From Cheilinus undulatus (taxonomy: Eukaryota > Chordata > Actinopteri > Labriformes > Labridae), in assembly GCF_018320785.1 (NCBI RefSeq), contig NC_054865.1, positions 45,096,898 through 45,160,897 of the forward strand: a stretch of DNA of 64,000 nt, given 5' to 3'. Of this stretch, positions 59,801 through 64,000 are shown one piece after another. The notes below the pieces were generated by a model. The model saw only the letters and a list, made by a program, of their open reading frames with translations. It did not search any database and was not told where the DNA came from. Position numbers and translations under genes: made by a program. Every line of letters starts with the position of its first letter. The first letter of the stretch is position 1.

Positions 59801-62800
59801 AGTGGGAGGTGGGACTGAACTGGACCAGTGAACAGATGACTCCAGGGATGAGAGGAGGGTGTTTTCCTTAATTCAGACCAGACTTATTGGAAGAGTTTGG
59901 GCTTCTTTTTGTTACTAAGAAATAGACTAAAAAATATCTTTCTCTAGATTCTGAGAACTTCCTAGAAAAGAAATAACTCAACTGGCATATCAAAGAAAGT
60001 GATATATTTACAGATGAGATACGGCGTAGAACAACTTTGTTTATATTGGTGTAGTTTATGTTGATTTGGGGAAAAAAAGTCAGGCCTAATGCTCAGTTAA
60101 CATATTTTTTACATCAAGAACCACAGTAACATGCCTGATGACTGTCAGATTATCAATTTGGAATGTTTAGTCTAAATTTTAAACTATCATTTCATGTTTT
60201 TCAATTTATTTAGGAGCACTTGTTCTGTTTGTATCAATGCAATTTCAATTTGTAAAAAATTGCAAATAAATCCCACACCTTGTCTTAAACAGATATTTAG
60301 GCAATATGTGAAATATCTAAAAGAATATTGACATCTACATCATATTTTGCCATTCAGCTTAAAAATATCACAATATGACTTTTGGCCCATAGGTTGTTCA
60401 CAATCAAGTGGTCCAAAGTAGACCCACCTTGGGTGACCTGTGCGCTGCAATTATCATCAGAAAATTTCCACATACATTGAACACGATCCCCACACTTTCT
60501 AAAAAAGTGATTTTTTTGTTCCCATAGTTTAGCCTGTTTACCTGGTGTGGAGGTAAACAATATCACAAATAACTCAGTCCTGCAGACCTTCTAGTGTCTA
60601 GCCTTGTCTATCCAGATGAAAAGAGACACGAGTCTAGAAGAGTCTTGTACTGAGCTCAGAGACTAGCTGGGTCCCTTTTACAAATAGAAAATTACTCTTT
60701 TTTGTCACAACAAGCACGCTTTTGATTGAAACAGCGGTAGATTATCAACCGAATAAACCTTGATGAGTAATGACGCGCTGTTCATGAATGAGCCTGTTCT
60801 ACAAAATGGTTCTTTGTGTCAATGTGAGCCGCTGTAGCTTGTTCCTGTTTGAGTACTCTTCCTCTTTCCTCCGTTCTTTGTTGTTAATCCACATTTAAAA
60901 AGCCAAACTGTTACAAATGAAGAGCCATTTTGGAGCCAAACAACCATCTCTACTGAGCTGAGCCAAATGATCTGGGTCTCAAAAAAAGAGACAGACACAT
61001 ACTCAGACAGAGTGAATGTCAGTAAAGTAAAACATTTCATTAAAATGCACCATAGTTTTGAATTATTTTAATCTGTACTGAATAATGCTCTTTTGGCTGG
61101 ATTGACTGGTTTCTGCAATATCTGGTGCTGCTTTTTTTTTTTCTTAAAAAGCTGCCTTGGGTGGTACGTTATCTAGGGTGGAAAAAGGCACATATTGTTT
61201 AAATTCTGACCAGAAGGAATCAAGCTGACTAAAACACAAATTCCTCAGGGCGAACATTACTCTGACTTCTAGGAGCCGGGACAAAAAAAAAAAAAAAAAA
61301 AAAAAAAGCCTGGAGGTTGGTCTTCCTGGGATCACAGACTGTGGTGCAATCCAGGCTTTATTAGTTTTCTGAGGAAGCCACCACTAGAGGAGGAAAAGAA
61401 TTTGGGAGGAAGAGGAGGAGGTAAAAGACAGATACTGTTGTAATACTGGAGAGAGTAGCCTGGCTGAGACTGTTACAGTAGTAGTAACATGTTTCTGTCT
61501 TCATTTCACTGACATTATCAAGACAATAATGGCTATGAAGTAAAAAGACACTGTTTCTGAGTGAACAGCACATACATGAGGAATTTAACAGAAAGCAGAA
61601 AATACATATTATATGTTGTGCCTCCAAGTAGTCCTTAATACAGAATGTGAAAATCTGAAGGGTTCCTATTTATGTTTTAAAATTTGGGGGAAATGATTAT
61701 TAGAATAAAAATGGTTGAGAACCACTGATGAATGCTTAAGTACTGAAACTTTATTGATGTTATAATCTTTATTTTCAGGTAAACTAATGATCTTTTACAC
61801 TAATTTCATAGATAAACAGTTGTTTCCAATGCTCAATATCCTTCTTGTACTCAAGTAAAAGTGCATTTAATCTGGTTAAAATGGACTTAAGTAAAAGTAT
61901 AGGTCTATTATCACTCAAGTACATAAAAAATATCTAATTTAAAGTTTACTTTAGGTACTGAGTACTGAGAAGCTATCTGGGTTTGTACAGTAAAATTTAA
62001 TCTTCCTTATTGGCAAGAACAACAAGAGAATAGATCTTCAACCAAGTTGTTTAGGTAAAGTCACACCTCTACTAAAGTTAAATAAACAGCAAAACTGATA
62101 GTTTCCACTAATTTAGAGTTACATTTAACACTCGGAAAGTGCCCACATCGGTCCACACTACATATAGTTAAAGTTCACTTTTGAAAGTGTTACAGTATGA
62201 CAGAGCTGCAGTAACTCTTGAAAATCTAGGTGGGCCTCCTTTGGCGAGAATGAAGCAGACGGTCAACTTCATAGCAAGATGCAAACTACGAGGAATACTA
62301 CTCATCCTTTAGGAACACTAAAAGTCACAGGCAGGAACTCGGTGAATAATTTCACTAATGATGTAAATGTGTCTCACATCAAAAACAACAATCCACCAGA
62401 AATAAACAAAACAAGCAAGGATCGCTGTTAAAAAAAGAAAAAATCGAAACACAACTAAACACATACAAACCCCATTTTAAAAACTGCCCCGGTGCTTGAT
62501 GGGGAAGTCCACCCACACATCCCCCCAAACTTGATTCTTTACAGAGCTGAACTAATGATGGTAGATAACACTGTCAAGTAACTCCAACACTAACTACAAT
62601 CAACTTTGAAATGTGTGACACTGAAATATCAGCACTCAATTTTTTTGCTGTACAGCAGCTTGGATGTGATGTGGAATCATTCTTTCTTTATGTGCTGCTG
62701 TGTAGTCAACAGAGGTGGAAAATATAAGAGTACTGTACCCATGTTAGTACAGATACTCTGGTGAAAACGTACTTAAGTAGAAGTACTGATTTTAAAATGT

Positions 62801-63406
62801 ACTCAAAAAGGTACAAGTACCCCAAAATCTACTCAATTATAGTAATTTCAGTAAATGTAACAAGTTACTTTCCACCCCTGGTTAATGTACTATATATCTA
62901 ATCAGTTTTAAAATGATAATAATAATCACAGATATTCTGTCACAGAAACAACAGAGAAACAGGCTGAGATTTCACAAAGGGCTCTAGTCTGATCTCATAA
63001 AGTAGAACCCGTTAATCCACAGATTCACAAAGCTTTTGGTAGGATTATTCACACGACCTCGGAACAGTCGAGAGTAGCACTGCTTGCATTTAGTTATCCA
63101 CAAAACTCACAACGAAGCTTTATCATAACTCTTAACACAAATAAGACCACGACCGTTTCACTCTACTCCAAGTTAAATGTTAAATTTGGATAAAATATGG
63201 CTCTAAACCGTCTGTATATGATGAATTAATAACAAAACAAAGCAGGTTAGCTAAAATATTGAAACGTATGCCATTAACGGTTATCGAGATTTACGCTGAA
63301 CAACCTGTTGGGACACTTGACACAAGAGTTTCCATCTTTTCTCTGCTCACCATCTCTTACCTGTCAGAAAAACGACAAAAATCCACCACTTGGACAAAAT
63401 AAACAT
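39684..63406 (-). CDS. ildr2: ILDR2-like angulin (LSR/ILDR family; 10 coding exons, 716 aa)
   Basis: Type I membrane receptor of the LSR/ILDR (angulin) family. Coding exons, 5' to 3', are 63406-63361, 58336-57950, 54783-54664, 49303-49247, 46649-46503, 46395-46228, 45822-45712, 45340-44995, 43655-42923 and 39719-39684 (2151 nt, all in phase). A signal peptide (1-16) is followed by a V-type Ig domain with C46/C163 and an extra pair C66/C111, with a Gly-rich insert at 80-95. Next come a short [12 protein letters not shown] segment, a membrane span (205-224) and a cysteine cluster (225-252). The tail has [43 protein letters not shown] and LPPYTE, and ends LLSRDSLIV (PDZ ligand). Most tail motifs match ILDR2; the last residues look more like LSR. 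The ILDR2-like name is therefore favoured but not certain. Human ILDR2 is about 639 aa. Confidence 0.88.
39720..42922 (-). other. ildr2: ildr2-like last intron
   Basis: A 3.2-kb intron that contains one large decayed Tc1-like element (about 40843-42457). Sequence at 39780-40840 and 42460-42900 is AT-rich, without recognisable features. Confidence 0.65.
40843..42457 (+). mobile_element. Decayed Tc1-like transposon with ~150-bp inverted repeats
   Basis: Long inverted repeats at about 40843-41003 and 42290-42457 share phrases such as GGAAATTTGTGTTTGG, CAATGCTTCTTGG and TAAGGAACATGCATTTGTGG. The plus strand between them carries Tc1 transposase remains: [49 protein letters not shown] and SPDLN. 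Frameshifts and stops are present. The region that should carry the final catalytic Glu (NPIEHLW) reads NLNSTGH, so the enzyme is dead. It sits in the last ildr2-like intron, opposite to the gene. Confidence 0.85.
42923..43655 (-). CDS. ildr2: ildr2-like coding exon 9 (main cytoplasmic tail)
   Basis: Residues 461-705, 733 nt. It includes [15 protein letters not shown] (ILDR2: SMDELAAFADSYGQR), acidic [13 protein letters not shown], a KKNRR-type basic patch, [14 protein letters not shown] and [10 protein letters not shown]. An open frame runs a few codons into the intron, but GCAAAGTG|GTAAGT is a strong donor and the true C terminus is on the next exon. The acceptor is TTTTTTTAG|GTGGAA. Confidence 0.92.
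43656..44994 (-). other. ildr2: ildr2-like intron 8
   Basis: A 1.3-kb intron largely occupied by a nonautonomous DNA element (about 44049-44912). The remainder has no recognisable feature. Confidence 0.6.
44049..44912. mobile_element. Nonautonomous DNA transposon (GGGCTTCTCCATTACA family)
   Basis: The left end GGGCTTCTCCATTACACAGA and the right end (complement GGGGCTTTTCCACTGTGAAT) are inverted relatives. Subterminal GGCTTGGCTTGACTTGG and CGGCTTGGTTTGGCTTGG repeats match a common fish element. Both sides are next to ATA, a possible 3-bp target duplication. The superfamily is uncertain. Confidence 0.6.
44995..45340 (-). CDS. ildr2: ildr2-like coding exon 8 (tail with tandem PRRYxDDP repeats)
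   Basis: Residues 346-460 plus two bases. It opens [20 protein letters not shown], as in ILDR2 ([18 protein letters not shown]). Five imperfect repeats of a P-x-R-R-Y-x-D-D-P unit follow (about residues 384-438). The acceptor is CGTCCAG|CCTGTA and the donor is CACAAGAG|GTACAG. Confidence 0.92.
45712..45822 (-). CDS. ildr2: ildr2-like coding exon 7
   Basis: Residues 309-345 plus one base. [20 protein letters not shown] continues [10 protein letters not shown], equivalent to YRIQADKERDSMKVLYYVEK of ILDR2. This exon is short and hidden by a longer spurious plus-strand frame, but phase and similarity are clear. The acceptor is GCTGTAG|GGGTTC and the donor is CACCAAT|GTAAGC. Confidence 0.9.
46228..46395 (-). 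CDS. ildr2: ildr2-like coding exon 6
   Basis: Residues 253-308 plus one base. It begins [11 protein letters not shown] and ends in a Ser/Thr/Pro-rich linker with [10 protein letters not shown], like the APSDST motif of ILDR2. The acceptor is CTTTACAG|TATATG and the donor is ACAGCAG|GTCAGG. Confidence 0.9.
46503..46649 (-). CDS. ildr2: ildr2-like coding exon 5 (membrane span and Cys-rich)
   Basis: Residues 204-252. The span [20 protein letters not shown] is followed by [20 protein letters not shown], a family signature. An extra Trp (SCWCC) replaces the usual RCPCC. The acceptor is CCTACAG|AGTGGG and the donor is CGACACT|GTGAGT. Confidence 0.93.
46650..49246 (-). other. ildr2: ildr2-like intron 4
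   Basis: A 2.6-kb intron with a rearranged LINE fragment (about 47085-47985). The rest, 48000-49240, is AT-rich with a short telomere-like CTAACCCTAACCC at about 48613 and nothing else recognisable. Confidence 0.6.
47085..47985 (+). mobile_element. 5'-inverted LINE reverse-transcriptase fragment
   Basis: The plus strand from about 47440 to 47985 encodes broken reverse-transcriptase pieces of a non-LTR element: [40 protein letters not shown] and [19 protein letters not shown] with the FADD catalytic motif, then [13 protein letters not shown]. The segment about 47085-47400 is in the opposite orientation. Its minus strand reads [17 protein letters not shown] sequence that belongs upstream in the same ORF. 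Stops are present, so it is a dead copy. Confidence 0.78.
49247..49303 (-). CDS. ildr2: ildr2-like coding exon 4 (57-nt skippable exon)
   Basis: Encodes [18 protein letters not shown], matching LLADLLPSFAVEIMP of ILDR2 and the equivalent LSR stretch just outside the membrane span. Its phase is 1 on both sides, so skipping it keeps the frame. The equivalent mammalian LSR exon is alternatively spliced. ILDR1 has no counterpart. The acceptor is CTCTCCAG|GTTTTT and the donor is TGCCAG|GTAGGG. Confidence 0.87.
49958..51195 (+). mobile_element. Tc1-like transposon with both termini, coding region decayed
   Basis: Terminal repeats CAGTGTCTCTAAAAAGTATT at 49958 and TTTTTTATAGGCACTG ending at 51195, each next to TA. 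The inner repeat AATCAATCATGGTCAATATA is mirrored near 51095-51120. The plus-strand interior holds translated relics ([22 protein letters not shown] at about 50670-50730, then a [13 protein letters not shown] stretch near 50770) with stops and a large internal deletion. At 1238 bp it is shorter than intact relatives. Confidence 0.85.
51325..51629. mobile_element. TTAA-flanked piggyBac-type MITE
   Basis: TTAA at 51325-51328 and 51626-51629. Between them the body begins CCCCTTAAAGCCT and ends AGGCTTTAAAGGG, an inverted repeat with one mismatch. The exact TTAA duplication plus CCC...GGG ends is the piggyBac signature. The interior of about 297 bp is AT-rich and noncoding. Confidence 0.82.
52440..52995 (+). 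repeat. Dispersed repeat, longest copy
   Basis: The longest of three related copies. It contains AAAGCCTTCCATAGACGGCC, GGCCAATCAGAGCAACAAAA, GCAGCATCCACGCTAATG, CCCGAAAGTACTGCCCC, CTGATTGGTCCTGTCACTTT and CATCTGCTTTGCAAGG. The second half matches 27245-27560; weak similarity also covers 23800-24120. No coding content. Confidence 0.8.
53800..53886 (+). repeat. (TG)n microsatellite
   Basis: About 85 nt of TG repeats with GG interruptions. It lies in ildr2-like intron 3 and is likely polymorphic. Confidence 0.92.
54664..54783 (-). CDS. ildr2: ildr2-like coding exon 3 (end of Ig domain)
   Basis: Residues 145-184 plus one base. It includes [18 protein letters not shown] and [16 protein letters not shown], with the second Ig-core cysteine. 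It is 120 nt, like ildr1 coding exon 4. The acceptor is CATTCAG|AGGCAG and the donor is GTTCTTG|GTGAGT. Confidence 0.92.
54784..57949 (-). other. ildr2: ildr2-like intron 2
   Basis: A 3.2-kb intron. Two degraded fish repeats are visible: about 55340-55510 (CCCTGCCCAGTGCATGCTGGGACAG...ACTCCAGCC type) and about 56340-56480 (GGACTGTGGAAGGAAGTCAGAGTAC ... GCGCTAACCACTGCATCG type). The rest is AT-rich without identifiable features. Confidence 0.55.
56340..56480 (+). repeat. Dispersed repeat (GCTAACCACTGC family)
   Basis: Phrases GTGGAAGGAAGTCAGAGTAC, ACATGCAAAC, AGAAAGGC and ACAGCGCTAACCACTGCATC match a widespread teleost interspersed repeat. The superfamily is unknown to me. Confidence 0.55.
57950..58336 (-). 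CDS. ildr2: ildr2-like coding exon 2 (most of Ig domain)
   Basis: Residues 16-144 plus one base, 387 nt. Conserved blocks include [43 protein letters not shown] and [15 protein letters not shown] Gly-rich insert ([17 protein letters not shown]) lies between YCRDR and YLDC. The acceptor is CCTCAG|GTGTCC and the donor is ATCAACA|GTAAGA. Confidence 0.92.
58955..59125 (+). mobile_element. Tc1/mariner transposase fragment
   Basis: Plus-strand GAGAAGCTTTATGGAGATAC and TTCCAGCAGGACCTGGCACC encode the [14 protein letters not shown] catalytic block of a Tc1/mariner transposase. This is the same family as the element at 8.9-10.3 kb. No termini were found. Confidence 0.7.
61284..61306 (+). repeat. Poly-A tract
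   Basis: About 23-26 consecutive A between GGGAC and GCCTGG. Simple repeat. Confidence 0.9.
62710..62880. mobile_element. hAT-like MITE (CAGAGGTGGAAA ends)
   Basis: The left end CAGAGGTGGAAA and the right end TTTCCACCCCTG are inverted with one mismatch. The 171-bp body is full of AGTACT/GTACTTAAGTA phrases typical of a common fish MITE. The flanking 8-mers do not match. Shorter relatives lie at about 33835-33990 and 61838-61965. Confidence 0.65.
63361..63406 (-). CDS. ildr2: ildr2-like coding exon 1 (signal peptide)
   Basis: The ATG at 63406-63404 begins [16 protein letters not shown], a hydrophobic leader with a Trp-rich core resembling human ILDR2. The donor is CTGACAG|GTAAGA. The 46-nt length and phase match ildr1 coding exon 1. 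Confidence 0.85.
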
Positions 63407-64000
63407 ATTCCAAATCCTGTTCGTGAACTTTAACAAACTTCTAAGATAAACGTCGTCTTCTTCCCCCTTACGTCTCATCCCTGGACGGAGTTCCAGGCTC
63501 CAGCAGACAGTTAACTGACTGCCGAATAACGGGACGGGACAGCTCGGGTAGTGGAAGTGCTGTCAAGCGTTTCAAAATAAGTGTGACAACATCCGGTTCG
63601 GGCTTTGAAAATAAAATCTTCATTGATAATCTTTCAAAAAAATGTTAAAAGACAGCAGGCAAACATTTTTGCTTTGGTATGGCATTCTTTCCTTTCAATT
63701 GATAGAAAAAAGTTGTTGAATATTTAATTTAGTGATTTAATTTAATGAAATAGCGCTTTATCAGCAATCATTCGCCTCGTGTCGGGGTCATAGGAAAATT
63801 AAAATTTCTGACTGATAGATATCACGTAATGTTTTCTTAAACTGAAAAAGGAAAGGCCTTAATTTTGTTACAGATGTCCAAATGAAATACTTTCTTATGC
63901 TGAAGCATGACGGGCCGACGAAACTTTAACTAAGGTTTTTATATTAATTTAGGCTGAATAATAATTTATTTTACTGGGTCAACAAACAAACGTTAGCTGC
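63407..64000. other. ildr2: ildr2-like 5' UTR, promoter and upstream flank
   Basis: A GC-richer stretch at about 63470-63600 with several CpG (CGTCGTC, GGACGGAG, ACGGGACGGGACAG) is the likely promoter and leader of the ILDR2-like gene. Beyond 63620 the sequence is AT-rich and I see no gene start on either strand. Confidence 0.45.

Larger units (their letters stand above)
58337..63360 (-). other. ildr2: ildr2-like first intron
   Basis: A 5.0-kb first intron. It contains a Tc1/mariner fragment (about 58955-59125), a poly-A tract (about 61284-61306), an hAT-type terminus fragment near 61708-61730 and short hAT-like repeats (61838-61965 and 62710-62880). Nothing gene-like was found. Confidence 0.6.

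Overview
This is a teleost fish genomic window. The evidence is vertebrate-type split genes with GT-AG introns, fish-typical Tc1/mariner, hAT and TTAA-target DNA transposons, tRNA-derived SINEs, and CA/GT and poly-A tracts. There is no sign of prokaryotic organisation. About 5.2 kb of the 64 kb is coding sequence.

Three protein-coding genes could be assembled exon by exon. All lie on the minus strand, head to tail. In transcription order they are: (1) an ILDR2-like angulin, start codon near 63.4 kb and stop near 39.7 kb, 10 coding exons, predicted 716 aa; (2) ildr1 (angulin-2), 33.2 to 22.0 kb, 9 coding exons, predicted 535 aa; (3) tmem39a, promoter and untranslated exon near 18.4-18.7 kb, 8 coding exons from 12.0 to 0.6 kb, predicted 493 aa. 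In all three models every junction uses GT-AG and every phase agrees, so each reading frame is continuous from start to stop.

ILDR1 and the ILDR2-like protein are type I membrane proteins. Each has one V-type Ig domain, one membrane segment, a juxtamembrane cysteine-rich stretch, a long Ser/Arg/Pro-rich tail and a C-terminal PDZ ligand. In mammals this family (LSR, ILDR1, ILDR2) marks tricellular contacts and recruits tricellulin. TMEM39A is a multipass ER membrane protein linked to secretory trafficking and autophagy. ILDR1 and TMEM39A lie in the same region of human chromosome 3, so their linkage looks ancestral. A second angulin directly upstream of ildr1 is the most notable gene-level observation, because I recall the human family as dispersed.

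The rest is introns and intergenic DNA with many mobile-element remnants: several decayed Tc1/mariner copies (2.4, 8.9, 15.5, 40.8, 50.0 and 59.0 kb), a decayed hAT transposase (7.0 kb), an hAT MITE with a perfect 8-bp target duplication (6.05 kb) and an inverted relative (30.2 kb), two TTAA-flanked piggyBac-like elements (37.4 and 51.3 kb), a 197-bp palindromic MITE (26.4 kb), two tRNA-derived SINEs (11.5 and 20.4 kb), a 5'-inverted LINE fragment (47.1-48.0 kb) and a 1-kb purine-rich minisatellite (22.4-23.4 kb).

I found no convincing new molecular system. The most useful leads are the tandem angulin arrangement, the mosaic character and tail repeats of the ILDR2-like protein, its frame-neutral 57-nt exon, and the tiny terminal exons that carry only the PDZ ligands. 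Family names rest on remembered protein families; no database search was possible.
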